Assembly: GCA_037445895.1 (NCBI GenBank)
Contig: JBBIJO010000006.1
Span: forward strand, 60,346-124,345
DNA length: 64,000 nucleotides
Source of the DNA: JBBIJO01 sp037445895
Lineage (GTDB): Bacteria; Bacteroidota; Ignavibacteria; Kapaibacteriales; UBA2268
Direction: 5' to 3'
Shown: positions 51,566-62,300 of the stretch, piece after piece
How positions within the stretch are numbered: the first letter of the stretch is position 1
Layout of the letters: each line of letters opens with the position of its first letter
The notes under the pieces: model-generated
Told to the model about the DNA's origin: nothing
Databases searched by the model: none
What the model saw: only the letters and a program-made list of their open reading frames with translations
Made by a program: the position numbers and the translations under genes

Positions 51566-54500
51566 ATGAAGAATCATTTACTTTTTTCGAAAGTAGTTGC
51601 TATTCTTTTGATTCTTTTGCCATATTTCGACGCATTTGCCGGTGGCTCTATTGTGCCAACCGACAAGAATCAAAAAGATTTTTTAAAGGCATACAAATTT
51701 GCCTTAATCTATTCTTATGTTGACTATCGTTTCACGAATGCAACAATGGATAGTCTGCTTTTTCCAAAATTTGGAGAATATTCAATTTATTGGGCGAAAA
51801 GCGGTCCTAATCGTGGTGCATTTATTTATCCCGACGTCGTTCCTCGTGATTATTCTTCGGTAACTAATTCTGGTTATACAAATTACGATTGGACAAACCA
51901 AGAACATTATTCTTTGCAATTTAAACATAATACAAATGTAGTTTGCATCTTTCGCAGCGAACAAGTTCAAAGCAATACAACTGTTTCGTGGGGTGCTGTT
52001 TATTACAAGAATTTGTTCGACTTCAATTTTTACGATAATATGTATTATTTTGTTACCGAGAAATTACTCGATAGTGTTGGAGTTTCTACCGCTACGCGTC
52101 TTTTAATTATTCCTCCTTTCCGTAAAATGGGCGAAGACGACAAATATTATATCGATAAAGTTTTTCAAAAGTATTCAAAGATAAAAAAGAACATCGACGA
52201 TTTTCTTGCTCGCGGCGGAACGATTTATGCCGAAGGCAATGCAGTTTATTTTCTCGAAAAACTCGGATTTCTACCCAATAATTCCGTCGATTTTCAGAAT
52301 CCTTTCTTTGGCAGTGTCGAAGATAATACCATTAATGTTGGATTCACCCAAAGCAATAACCCATTAGCGTTTTCCGAACTTGCCATTGGTAACAAACTTT
52401 ATGCTTCGTATGTTCCGAAAATTACTTTAAATAATGGCGAGGTTATAGCAAATGTCGAGGGTACAACTAATCCTGTTGTCTTTGTCCTTTCTGGTTCAAA
52501 TGCAAATGGTGGTAGAATCCTTGTCAATACCGGTTTACCCACGATTGGGGGAATGAACGAACTCGCCAAAGGTAGTCGTCAATTGCAGTGGACTTTGAAT
52601 GCTATTTTCTATGCTTTTTGTTCGGATGTCGATGTAACTCGTTCTTTGTATAATGAATTGCCGAAAGAGATTACTGCGGGAGCGAATGCCATTTCTTACG
52701 ATCGTCTCGATACTTTTGAAGTGCGGATTAAAGTCCGAAACTTACAACGTGAACCTGTCGAAAATGTCTCGGTAACCGAATATATTCGTCCTTATTTCAA
52801 ATATATAGGTTTAAAAAAAGGGCAAGCAATAGTTACACAAAATGGGAATAATGTTACATTCTCGAATATTAGCCTTGCGCCTCTCGAAGAACGTGAAATT
52901 GTATATTTAGTATCAACGCCCGAGCCACTTTCTACCGTCCACGAGGAAGTGAACAAATATATTTCTTGGGCTAATTATATTTATGTTTCGTATTCTGAAA
53001 TAAGGATTAACAACAAAGGCGAGGTGCAATATTTCGTCAAGTATCGAGATTATGCAGATTTGATGTTTTCGGCACGGTTAGTTGCCGATACCGACTTGAA
53101 CTGGAAGAATTTTCTTTATCTCGATTACCAACCTTTCAAAATTTTTACAATCCTCGAAAATAAAGAGCGGACTGCAGCAGTCGAGTCGAAGTATGTTCAA
53201 TACATCCCAAAGGATGTGCCTTTTTATTGGACCGACAAGACAATAAACATTCCGATACTAAGAACACCGGGAGGAAAATATGTGGATATTTTGCGAGGAA
53301 GTAACGACCAAAATAATCCAGAATTCGATTTCGATAGCGATGGTTATCCCGATGTGTGGTTAGATACGGCCTCGATTTATCCGAAAGGGTATAAAATTGA
53401 AGAGACCGAAGTTTATTGGATAAATCCTTGGGAGTCTTTCAGAAGTGGCGACACAGCTTATTACGAAGATATCAATCACGATGGAATTAGAGCAAAGGAC
53501 ATCAATGGCGATGGAATTGTTGACGTCGAAGCCCCTGGCGATAAAATTCGGGTTTGGAAAGTAACTTGGGATATCGGAAAAATCGCTGGCTACGAATACT
53601 TTGACCCATATTGTTATTATGAAATATGGGTAGATCCACCAGATTTAGTTCCCCTTTCTGCCGGGGTTGGCTATGTGTTCGACAAGCTCGACGAAAATAT
53701 TTCTGGTATGTTCTATCCCTACACTCCCGATATTTCAAAAGCCAATATAAAAGATGACCGATGGAAATATTGGATGGAAACCGACAAGGATGGGAATGTC
53801 ATTTGGAAACAGCTTATTTTCCAGAAAATACACAACTACGAAGGTTTTACTTTCATTGATACTTTGAAAGAAAATTATAAATTGAAACCAACTGATCGTT
53901 GTGCTGGAACGGTCCCACAACCTCACCGAGAGTTTATTGCTGTGCTCTCGCTCGGGGGACGGGATATCGATATGAACAAACCGACACCCGACTATTCTCC
54001 GTATTCAAATTTAGAATATAAAACTATTTTTAACGAGAAGCGATATACACCAATTCGAACAACCTATACTTATTATGCTCCACTTCCCAATCCATTACAA
54101 TTCGAATATTTAACTAATAATTTTGTTATAACAGATACATCCGGAACAATTCAATATAAGTATTTACCTGAATGGGGGAAAGCATTGCTTACGTTTACGA
54201 TGGATGCTTCGACCGAGTATTCTTATTATTGGATTCGCAATGCAGGTCACGATGTCGATTACAATGACCCTTCGGAAAAAGTCGAAGGCAAACAAGAACT
54301 TGGCGACGGAGTCTTTGGTTATGTGATATATGATATTCCCAAAGGTATTGGAGGCTACAAGATTACACTATCCAAAAAACCCGATGGTAGTTATGATATT
54401 GACAAAATAGTTAAAGTTGATGGTAAACAATATCAGAAATGGCTGGACAATCCCAACACTCGAAACGACATTCAAATTACCGAGGATCCTTTCGAGTACC

Positions 54501-57145
54501 ACATTCATATTCCACAAATTCTTATTCCTCCTGCTCTCGACGATGACAATAACGATGGAATCGATGATTGGATTGATGACCGCGGGGACCGTTTCCAATC
54601 GTCCACAGGCTTTCTCCACGATGCCTTTATGTTGGATAATGGCGAAGATTGGAAAGATTATCCGAAAGTGCCTTTCAAAGACGACATTTATGGGATTGTT
54701 CGTTCGGGTTGGTTCAACGGAGCCGATAGCACCTATGGCGACGATGAGTTTGAACAACTCGGAAGAACTCAAATCAAGATATCTGCTATTTACGAGGGTC
54801 TTGGGCGCGAAGGTTCTATCGAAATAAGCAAAGGTGGCTGGCTTGTTGTCGAAGAAATTTTTGGGGGTTCTCCTTGGGTTATTTTTTCCCATACTCTTTC
54901 GGGATTTGCTATGGGTAGTGATGTTAAAATCACTTCGCGTGCTCAACCTACCCAAGTTCGTTTCGGTATCGATACTGCATATATACTCCATACAATTGAA
55001 GATGTAAGAGAACCACATCCTTTCAATATTAATTTTGACCCATATCATGTTTCCTATGGTTACGGCGATGTTGCATTAACGACTTTTTCTGGTGGGAAAG
55101 ACCCTTGCAATCTTATTGCCCCGGCGATTGATATGCCAACAATCCTCGACCCACGTATCGATAGGCATTCTATCACGTTAATTCCATTCGCAGATTCTAC
55201 TAATCCTGTTTTCAAAGGCTATCCAAAACGACTTGAAGGAACATTTTTCGAGGTTCGCGTCGAGTTGAACAATGGAACATACGATAACTTCGTAAATACA
55301 ACGATAGAACCAATTATTCCGCCAGAATTGAAAAATACAAAGCTTGTCTTCAATTATGTTTCTTATCCTAGACCCCTTGTTCCTGCCAAATTCGACCCAG
55401 TTTCGGGTAAAATAATTCGTGGAGGCGACGACTTTGCCACTCTACGAACTGGGTGGCGATTCAATCAGCCGGAAGGCGAAGTTTTGGTGGAACTTGGCTC
55501 AACCTTGAATCTTTTGCAAGCAACAAGAAAAGCCTACTTTATATTTCTATTTCAGTTGGATTCTACTCTTCCTAATGGTGTTTACTCGATTAATTTTAAC
55601 ATTAAGGGCGAAAAAATATATTACGATGGAACGAAAAAGGGTAATCTTGGCTACGAAGTTCCTCCCGTAATGTTTAGCATTACGAAGAAAAATAACGACA
55701 AAAGCATTGCTGAATATCAAAATTTGGTGCTCGGAAAAGCCGACCTATCGAGAATAGACATAAACGGAACATCGTCGTTCAGGGGGTTAGGCGAAGCAAG
55801 GTGGTCCGAAAAAGTTATTTCCCCACTTGATTTCGACACATTGAAAAGGGTATTGCCAACCAAGTATGATACAAATAGCTTCGTCGAAACAATCGATTTA
55901 AGTTCGTTCAAAGGTTTTCCAAAAGCTGATTTCAACCGATTTTATGTCCTTGAAAAAGTTGAGGTCAATAGTGCTGGAACAAATGAAAAGTTTAATTTAA
56001 CGAATGCTGAACTACTTTACTATAATGTTAATCCATACGGAAATTTTGTAACGGCAGATAAACCAATACTTTTGTCGAGCGTAGGTCCAAAAATCACGCA
56101 TTTTAAACGAATTTCTGGATTAAATGGCAAAAAATTACAGGAAAACGAGCCATTAATGTGGTTACCCGAGCAGAACTTGGTCGAGGTTACTTTTTATATA
56201 CTTAATACGGGAAGCGATATTGCCCAAGATGTTGGCATTCAATTCGAAAGAGGGAAATATTTCGAACCGGTTCCGAACCAGTTGAATTTGGTCGACAAGG
56301 GGAATGGGTCATACTTTATACCAGTTGGATTGATTGTTCCCGGCGAGCTAAGAGAAACCAGTGTGCTTCTATCGGTTAATAATTCTGCTTGTGAATATTT
56401 CTATGACGAGTCCACCATTATTGGCAAAACAGATGTTGCATATAATGGGGCAAGAACAAAGAATACAACAAAGAAAGAGGCTTTCCATTATCGCGACGAA
56501 AGCTTGCTCGACGCTCCATCTTTTGATTTTTACATTACAGATTTTCGTCCCAATACTTGGGAGGTCCGAAATGGCGATGAGGTAAGATTAAGTCTAAATA
56601 TAGGGAATGGATTGTTGCCTTTACAAGGTTCACTCCGATACGATATTTATGCAATTGTGAATTTTACCGATACAGTGTTGATTAAGCAAGATACAATTTC
56701 CGATTTAGATATTCTAAGTAAAAGACTAATCGAAGCAGTATATTTTGTTCCGGATTCTGCATACTTTTTGGAATTTTTTGCGGTTATGGATGCAACTAAT
56801 TCTTATCCCGAAATTTGCAAGGCTAATAATCGAAGAGTTATTCCAATGGAATTTATAGGTCCGGATTGGATGCGAAAAGTTAATACCCAACCTAATCCAT
56901 TCCATTATTTTACCGAGATTTCGTATGTTTTGAATCAGGATATTTTTGAACTTCGCGCTTTGATATTCTCGCTCGATGGTTCTTTGGTTGCTACAATTGA
57001 ACACTGCCCGACTTCGCTTGGCTTAAATCAATTACTCTTAAATTTACCGAATATTGCCAAAGGAACTTATTTAGTACGCTTCGAAGGTATTACACCAGAA
57101 AATCAGAAATTGGTTAACTTTGTAAAGGTGGTAAAAGAAAAGTAA
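51566..57145 (+). CDS. Giant T9SS surface protein with calcium-loop motifs
   Basis: 1859 residues with a signal peptide (1-26) and GGAGG before the ATG. About residues 150-330 form a Rossmann-like part (LLIIPPFRKMGEDDKYYI; FLARGGTIYAEGNAVYFLEK). DUF11-like beta domains follow. Asp/Asn-rich calcium loops occur near 588 (DFDSDGYPDVW), near 635 (DINHDGIRAKDINGDGIVD) and near 992 (DDDNNDGIDDWIDD), as in dockerin or thrombospondin-3 repeats. A T9SS sorting domain begins near 1770 (QPNPFHYFTEISYVL) and ends at VKVVKEK. It should be exported and anchored on the surface. The OmpA-type gene starts 7 bases after. Confidence 0.85.
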   Translation: MKNHLLFSKVVAILLILLPYFDAFAGGSIVPTDKNQKDFLKAYKFALIYSYVDYRFTNATMDSLLFPKFGEYSIYWAKSGPNRGAFIYPDVVPRDYSSVTNSGYTNYDWTNQEHYSLQFKHNTNVVCIFRSEQVQSNTTVSWGAVYYKNLFDFNFYDNMYYFVTEKLLDSVGVSTATRLLIIPPFRKMGEDDKYYIDKVFQKYSKIKKNIDDFLARGGTIYAEGNAVYFLEKLGFLPNNSVDFQNPFFGSVEDNTINVGFTQSNNPLAFSELAIGNKLYASYVPKITLNNGEVIANVEGTTNPVVFVLSGSNANGGRILVNTGLPTIGGMNELAKGSRQLQWTLNAIFYAFCSDVDVTRSLYNELPKEITAGANAISYDRLDTFEVRIKVRNLQREPVENVSVTEYIRPYFKYIGLKKGQAIVTQNGNNVTFSNISLAPLEEREIVYLVSTPEPLSTVHEEVNKYISWANYIYVSYSEIRINNKGEVQYFVKYRDYADLMFSARLVADTDLNWKNFLYLDYQPFKIFTILENKERTAAVESKYVQYIPKDVPFYWTDKTINIPILRTPGGKYVDILRGSNDQNNPEFDFDSDGYPDVWLDTASIYPKGYKIEETEVYWINPWESFRSGDTAYYEDINHDGIRAKDINGDGIVDVEAPGDKIRVWKVTWDIGKIAGYEYFDPYCYYEIWVDPPDLVPLSAGVGYVFDKLDENISGMFYPYTPDISKANIKDDRWKYWMETDKDGNVIWKQLIFQKIHNYEGFTFIDTLKENYKLKPTDRCAGTVPQPHREFIAVLSLGGRDIDMNKPTPDYSPYSNLEYKTIFNEKRYTPIRTTYTYYAPLPNPLQFEYLTNNFVITDTSGTIQYKYLPEWGKALLTFTMDASTEYSYYWIRNAGHDVDYNDPSEKVEGKQELGDGVFGYVIYDIPKGIGGYKITLSKKPDGSYDIDKIVKVDGKQYQKWLDNPNTRNDIQITEDPFEYHIHIPQILIPPALDDDNNDGIDDWIDDRGDRFQSSTGFLHDAFMLDNGEDWKDYPKVPFKDDIYGIVRSGWFNGADSTYGDDEFEQLGRTQIKISAIYEGLGREGSIEISKGGWLVVEEIFGGSPWVIFSHTLSGFAMGSDVKITSRAQPTQVRFGIDTAYILHTIEDVREPHPFNINFDPYHVSYGYGDVALTTFSGGKDPCNLIAPAIDMPTILDPRIDRHSITLIPFADSTNPVFKGYPKRLEGTFFEVRVELNNGTYDNFVNTTIEPIIPPELKNTKLVFNYVSYPRPLVPAKFDPVSGKIIRGGDDFATLRTGWRFNQPEGEVLVELGSTLNLLQATRKAYFIFLFQLDSTLPNGVYSINFNIKGEKIYYDGTKKGNLGYEVPPVMFSITKKNNDKSIAEYQNLVLGKADLSRIDINGTSSFRGLGEARWSEKVISPLDFDTLKRVLPTKYDTNSFVETIDLSSFKGFPKADFNRFYVLEKVEVNSAGTNEKFNLTNAELLYYNVNPYGNFVTADKPILLSSVGPKITHFKRISGLNGKKLQENEPLMWLPEQNLVEVTFYILNTGSDIAQDVGIQFERGKYFEPVPNQLNLVDKGNGSYFIPVGLIVPGELRETSVLLSVNNSACEYFYDESTIIGKTDVAYNGARTKNTTKKEAFHYRDESLLDAPSFDFYITDFRPNTWEVRNGDEVRLSLNIGNGLLPLQGSLRYDIYAIVNFTDTVLIKQDTISDLDILSKRLIEAVYFVPDSAYFLEFFAVMDATNSYPEICKANNRRVIPMEFIGPDWMRKVNTQPNPFHYFTEISYVLNQDIFELRALIFSLDGSLVATIEHCPTSLGLNQLLLNLPNIAKGTYLVRFEGITPENQKLVNFVKVVKEK

Positions 57146-57152
57146 TTAGAAC

Positions 57153-59150
57153 GTGTTGAAAATAATACGATTTCTTTTTGTTCCCTTGTTATTGTTGTGG
57201 GGGATATGTTATACTAATGCAAGTGAAAAGTTCAGGTTTGGGCTTTTCACTTCGTTTAATTATTATCGAACCGAAGGAGATTTGCGGCAGTTCGAGTCGA
57301 TAGGCGATTCGGTTCCAAAAATTGTAGCTGGCAGCGATTTTGGTTTTAGTTTGGGAATCTTGGGGAAATATTCGTTCTCGGGTAAAATTTTTGTTACTGC
57401 TAGTTTGGGTTTTGCTTTCCAAAACTCTGATAACACTCTTGCTGTCAATCTGCTCGATAGTATAGGTGATGCGATATGCCTTCGCGAAGAGTATAGACTT
57501 CGATTTCGAAATTCACGCTTCGTTTTTAATCCCGAACTACAATATGAATTTTTACCAAATCTTTCATTCTTTGGTGGCTTCGAACTTGGATATAATCTAC
57601 CGAGTAATTATTCGCTTGTGCAAAGGCAAGAGTGTCGCGACACTATTTCGCAAAATCTAATTGAATATGTTATCCCATACCCGAACGAAGGCAAGCCTAA
57701 ATACCCAATAACGACCCAACTCGATTTTGGATTCGAATATCGTATCCCAACAGCAATTTTCGATTTGTTTGAACTTTCGCTTAACGCCAAATATACATTT
57801 GGATTTACAAACGTTAGTGCAAACTATACTAGCGATATTAATTCTTTTCAATTACAATTTAAATTTTTCCCAATCTACCGGAAACTTTCGATTGTTCCAT
57901 TAGCGAAAGATACTCTTCCTCCTTCAAAGCAAGAGATTGCCATTATTCAACCTCCAATACCTTCGTTGCCTGTTATGAGCCAAAATATTGAATTACCAGC
58001 AAAGCGAATTAAAATTGATGTTGTCGGCGTCGAGGATTCTGGATATGCTCCGGCAGTGGTTTACTACCGGCGAGAAATTGCGAAACACTTTGTGCCTTTG
58101 CTGAACTACATTTTTTTCGACTATGGAAGTTCGGAAATTCCAGAAAGATATTTCCAATTCGACAGCAATAGCCAAATCGATTTTTCGGAAAGCAAACTCT
58201 TTAATTTATCGCTTCTCGATGTATATCATCATATTTTAAATATTGTTGGCTCAAGATTAAGGCTTTATCCCGAAGCGAAAATTACGATAACTGGTTGCAA
58301 TTCAAATATCGGCGAAGAAGAAAGAAATCTCGAGTTATCCAAAGCTCGTGCCAAAGCGGTATCGAGGTATCTTACCGAGGTTTGGGGAATAAATCCGGAG
58401 CGAATCGCAGTTCAGGAACGCAATTTGCCTTCGAAACCTTCGAATGATGCTACGCCCGATGGGGTGCAGGAAAATCAACGAGTAGAAATTTATTCGGAAA
58501 CTCCCGAGATATTGGCTCCGGTTGTCAACCTCGATACCGTCGTTTTCTTCTCACCCAAAATTTTGAGGTTTTATATTTCGAAAGATACTTTGCATAGTAT
58601 TTTGAGAACCAAGTTGAGTTTTGAACAATCTCAATTTTCAAATTTTGCTATTTTCGAAGAAAAGCCGGATTCAATAGATTTACTTGTTAATAATTTGCTG
58701 TCGAAACAACTCTCGGTGGTAAATCCAATTGATTATCAATGGACATCTGCGATTTTTGATGGCAAAGATACACTCGAAGAAAATGTTTCGGGAAGTATAC
58801 CAGTGGTTGTTTTACCTTCCGAGAGAAAAAATAATCTTCAAAAATTGAGCCTTCTGCTTTTCGATTTCAATTCAAGCAATTTGGATGCCTTGCAAATTCA
58901 GTCTTTAAGGAAGTTTCGTTCGATAATTCAGAATTCGAAAGTTATCGAAGTTGCAGGCTACACCGACGCTATTGGTAACGAAGATTATAATTTGAAACTT
59001 TCGACCGAACGGGCGCAAAGAGTCGCAAAACACCTTGGAATCCAGAATGTAAGTGTTGTAGGGTATGGCGAATCGGCACCATTCGTCGAAAGTCGAACCC
59101 CCGAAGGACGCTTTTATTTGCGAACAGTCCAGATTATCTTCGAAAAATAA
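57153..59150 (+). CDS. Outer-membrane barrel with two OmpA domains
   Basis: 665 residues beginning at a GTG (57153; TTG at 57156 possible). Signal peptide 1-24, then a barrel of about 200 residues with eight or so strands (FRFGLFTSFNYYRTEG; LSFFGGFELGYNLPS). Two peptidoglycan-binding OmpA domains follow: the first about 330-450 (AKITITGCNSNIGEE; LELSKARAKAVSRYL; ENQRVEIYSE), the second about 570-665 (LLLFDFNSSNLDALQI; VIEVAGYTDAIGNEDYN; LSTERAQRVAKHL). Between them is a beta linker. It follows the giant T9SS gene after 7 bases, so the pair may form one surface complex tied to the cell wall. Confidence 0.88.
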   Translation: MLKIIRFLFVPLLLLWGICYTNASEKFRFGLFTSFNYYRTEGDLRQFESIGDSVPKIVAGSDFGFSLGILGKYSFSGKIFVTASLGFAFQNSDNTLAVNLLDSIGDAICLREEYRLRFRNSRFVFNPELQYEFLPNLSFFGGFELGYNLPSNYSLVQRQECRDTISQNLIEYVIPYPNEGKPKYPITTQLDFGFEYRIPTAIFDLFELSLNAKYTFGFTNVSANYTSDINSFQLQFKFFPIYRKLSIVPLAKDTLPPSKQEIAIIQPPIPSLPVMSQNIELPAKRIKIDVVGVEDSGYAPAVVYYRREIAKHFVPLLNYIFFDYGSSEIPERYFQFDSNSQIDFSESKLFNLSLLDVYHHILNIVGSRLRLYPEAKITITGCNSNIGEEERNLELSKARAKAVSRYLTEVWGINPERIAVQERNLPSKPSNDATPDGVQENQRVEIYSETPEILAPVVNLDTVVFFSPKILRFYISKDTLHSILRTKLSFEQSQFSNFAIFEEKPDSIDLLVNNLLSKQLSVVNPIDYQWTSAIFDGKDTLEENVSGSIPVVVLPSERKNNLQKLSLLLFDFNSSNLDALQIQSLRKFRSIIQNSKVIEVAGYTDAIGNEDYNLKLSTERAQRVAKHLGIQNVSVVGYGESAPFVESRTPEGRFYLRTVQIIFEK

Positions 59151-59197
59151 CAGAGAAACATTTGCTTTAAGAAAAAGTTTAGTCTTCGTTAATCTTA

Positions 59198-59318
59198 TTT
59201 AGCAATGTTGAAGTTAGTTTAGAAAAAAAAATTTTTTTGTTCCACTATTTTCTAATTTAAGTTTTTTTATATTTGTTTTTTTGTTTTATATAAAATAATG
59301 TAAATATGTATTGCTAAA
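59198..59318 (+). repeat. 9-bp inverted repeat in the leader of the last gene
   Basis: TTTAGCAAT (59198-59206) and ATTGCTAAA (59310-59318) are perfect inverted copies 103 bases apart. The right arm ends two bases before AAGGGGG, the ribosome site of the gene at 59333. Between them lie long A and T tracts. In RNA the arms could pair and bring the ribosome site next to a stem; in DNA they could be an operator pair. Confidence 0.45.
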
Positions 59319-59332
59319 CTAAGGGGGCTTTT

Positions 59333-62300
59333 ATGTCATTTCTCTCAAAAATTCTTGCACGTTTCTGGTTCCATTTCGTTCTTTTAACCATCTCCTTTAG
59401 TGGGGTTGTTTTTGCTCAGCAGCAAAACATAGCTGAAGCCTGGGACCAGCAAGGGCTGGGATTCTATCTCAAAAAGGTGGTTAGTAATACCACTATTTGT
59501 AGCGGGCAGACGTTTTCCTACACCATTTACTACAGTCTGCCTGCAGGAACACAGACAGCTACGATCAGCGATGCAGTGCCACCGTCGCTCGTAGTTCACA
59601 GTGTCAGTATTAGCACAGCTTGTGGGACACCGACGGTGAGCGCTCCAACACCTGGCACCAGCGGGACAGTTTCACTCAGTTATGGTAGCGGAAGCATTCC
59701 ATCGGGTGGCTGTTCTGGCTCGATGACAATTGTTGTTTCTTTTCCTAACGGAGTTACGTGTAATGGGACTAGCGCTCGCAATCGCGTATGCATCAATGCA
59801 ACGATTAAGACAACACAAGGTTTGCAAACTGTTGAGTTTTGTACGCCTTTTGTATCGACGACAGCCCAAGCGAGCAATCCTTGGCAAATCCAGAAGAACC
59901 TAAGCGGTGGAACCTGGCAAGGAGGAAACTGTCCTTGGAAGGTTGTCGGCGACACTGTAACCTATACGATCTGTGTGTTCAAGAACAATCCGGCTCCCTG
60001 TGGCAGCTATGGTCAACTTAATTTAGTTGGTGGTATTGTCACCGATGTGCTTCCGAGTGGTGTTCAGTTCATCTCTGCAACTCCATCGACAGGGGTGAGC
60101 GTCAGTGGCAGCACGATTACGTGGAATGTTGGGAATTTGAGCGCAACTCAACCGTATAACTCTTCCTGCGTTACAATCAAGGCTTACTATCCTGCAACGC
60201 AATTTCCAACCGGCTCGCAAATCACCAATACGGCAACGCTCACGGGTCAGCTTGGTTCGCAAAGTTCACCCTGCAGTCAATTTACACTCTCATCGACAAT
60301 CTGTTGGGAAAAAGTTCTTCCAGCTCCCCCGACAACTCAAGTGTCGCTGTTCAAATGGGGTTCGACCAATGGTCAGCCGGGGTGTGCAGGAACCTATTGG
60401 ATTCGATTCTGTAATACCGGGACTACGACACTTCCAGCAAATTCTGTGGTTATCCGCGACACGTTGCCTGCTACGCTGACCCCGACATCGGCAAGTAGCT
60501 GGCCTAATCTTACGACCACAACAAGTGGCAACATTGTTACTGCAACACTCAACTCGCCTCTTTCGCCCGGCTCGTGTACATACGTAACAATCAACTTTAC
60601 TATTGCACTGAGTGCTACACCCAACTCGACAATTTCTAACTGTTCTTGGGCGCAAGTGCAGGGTCTTGCATCGATTCAGTCTTGCTGGTCGTTTGTTGTG
60701 AATGCACCTGCACCCAGTCCCTGTGTGTGGAAAGAAATCTGCAGCCCGCAGAATTCCTATGCTCTGGGGCAGACAATACGCATGCGATTGCGTGTGCAGA
60801 ACATTGGCGGGCAGCCTATAAGCGGCGCAACCATCACCGACAATCTCGACCCGAATTTCCAGTACATCGGCAATCCTATGTATTATGTATCGAACGCCTG
60901 GAATACGCCCTGTAATCCAACGGTTGGGAGTGGTGGGGTAATGACGTGGTCGCCAACGCCAAGCCTTTCAGCGAGCGGGCAAACAATTACAGTATCAAAT
61001 GTTACAATTCCTGCATTCTGCCAGAATGTCTTCTGGAATGGGTGTGGAATGTATGGCAACAATACGGTGCCGTATTACTGGATTGAATTCGACGTAAAAA
61101 TTCGCGATACCGCAGGGCTTGGTAATATTCCGAACTTCTTCTCGATGTCTGGTGGTGGACTTAGTTCATCTGTGAACTCCAATACCGTCCTTGTTCTCAC
61201 AACTGGGCAGGTTGGATTCTCGCTGGGCAAAGAGGTAGCGCCCGACACCTCCAGTTGGACTTCGACGCTTAATGTTGCACCTGGTGGTTCGCTTTACTAC
61301 CGCTTGCAGATGCTGATTTCTTCTGGCTCTGTGCCACTGCGACATGCAACATTTGTGGACCTACTCCCGCGCGATGCAAGTCCATCGGATAATCGTATCT
61401 TGCCCAATCCCTGCCTCAATCGGGGTAGCCAGTTCGATATAGCCTACCAGGGACTGATGCTGGCGAATCCTGTTGCTACGCTTTATAAGAATACTGCTTC
61501 TGGACAAGCCTCCGCCAATGGTATTGCGCCAATAGGCTTGTTCCCAACAAGTTGTGGGACGAACACGTCGTGGACTGCAGGAACACCGGCGGCGGGAGAC
61601 AATAATCTCGGTGTTTACTTTACAAGTGCTGTTGGTGCATCGCCAGTGCCGACAGTTATTTTCAAAGCGCAAGCAAGTTCCAATGCGACTGCAGGGCAGA
61701 TTGCCTGCAATAGCTTTGCCGCGGGAGGAGCGGTTCGACATTACCTCAATAGTTCGACTGTTCAAGATGTAGCAGTCTCGCCCTTGGAGTCGGGTAATGT
61801 GTGCATTGGAATTGACTCGACGAGCAAGTGCTACAGCGTCAAAATTACTCAATCCCCAACGGTAATTGGACAAACACCCCAAGGTTGCAAGTACAGGCTT
61901 GTCGTCGCACTCAACAATCCTGGAACAACAACGCTGCAAGGTTGTGTGACTTCGCCACAAGGGACGGTAATACCCTCAACATTTACTGTACCGGTGGGCA
62001 GTTCGACACTCACGCTGCAGTTCATTGACACCCCACCACAGGATAATTTTGCCTGTATCTACTTCGGTGTGCAGGACCCAGCAACTGGTGCGTGCTCCAT
62101 ATGCGATTCGGTTTGCTTCGACTTGCCCCCTTGTCCGAGTGATACCTGTTGTCCAGAAGAGGTCAAAATTGATGTGAAATGCAAAGAGAAAGACCCGGCT
62201 GGAAATATGGTGTATCAGATTTGTGCAAGTGGTGTTATCAAATGCAAGGCAATGCTGATTCTTTCTACAGCGGATGGGACACTCTCGCCATCGACCTTTT

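Noticed and set aside
54368..55048. 226-codon minus-strand frame inside the giant T9SS gene
   Set aside because: Composition is that of an antisense shadow, and the plus-strand gene is open throughout with coherent repeats.
61361..61960. 199-codon minus-strand frame in the last gene
   Set aside because: Cys/Arg/Ser-rich, typical of the complement of a GC-richer coding frame; no family.
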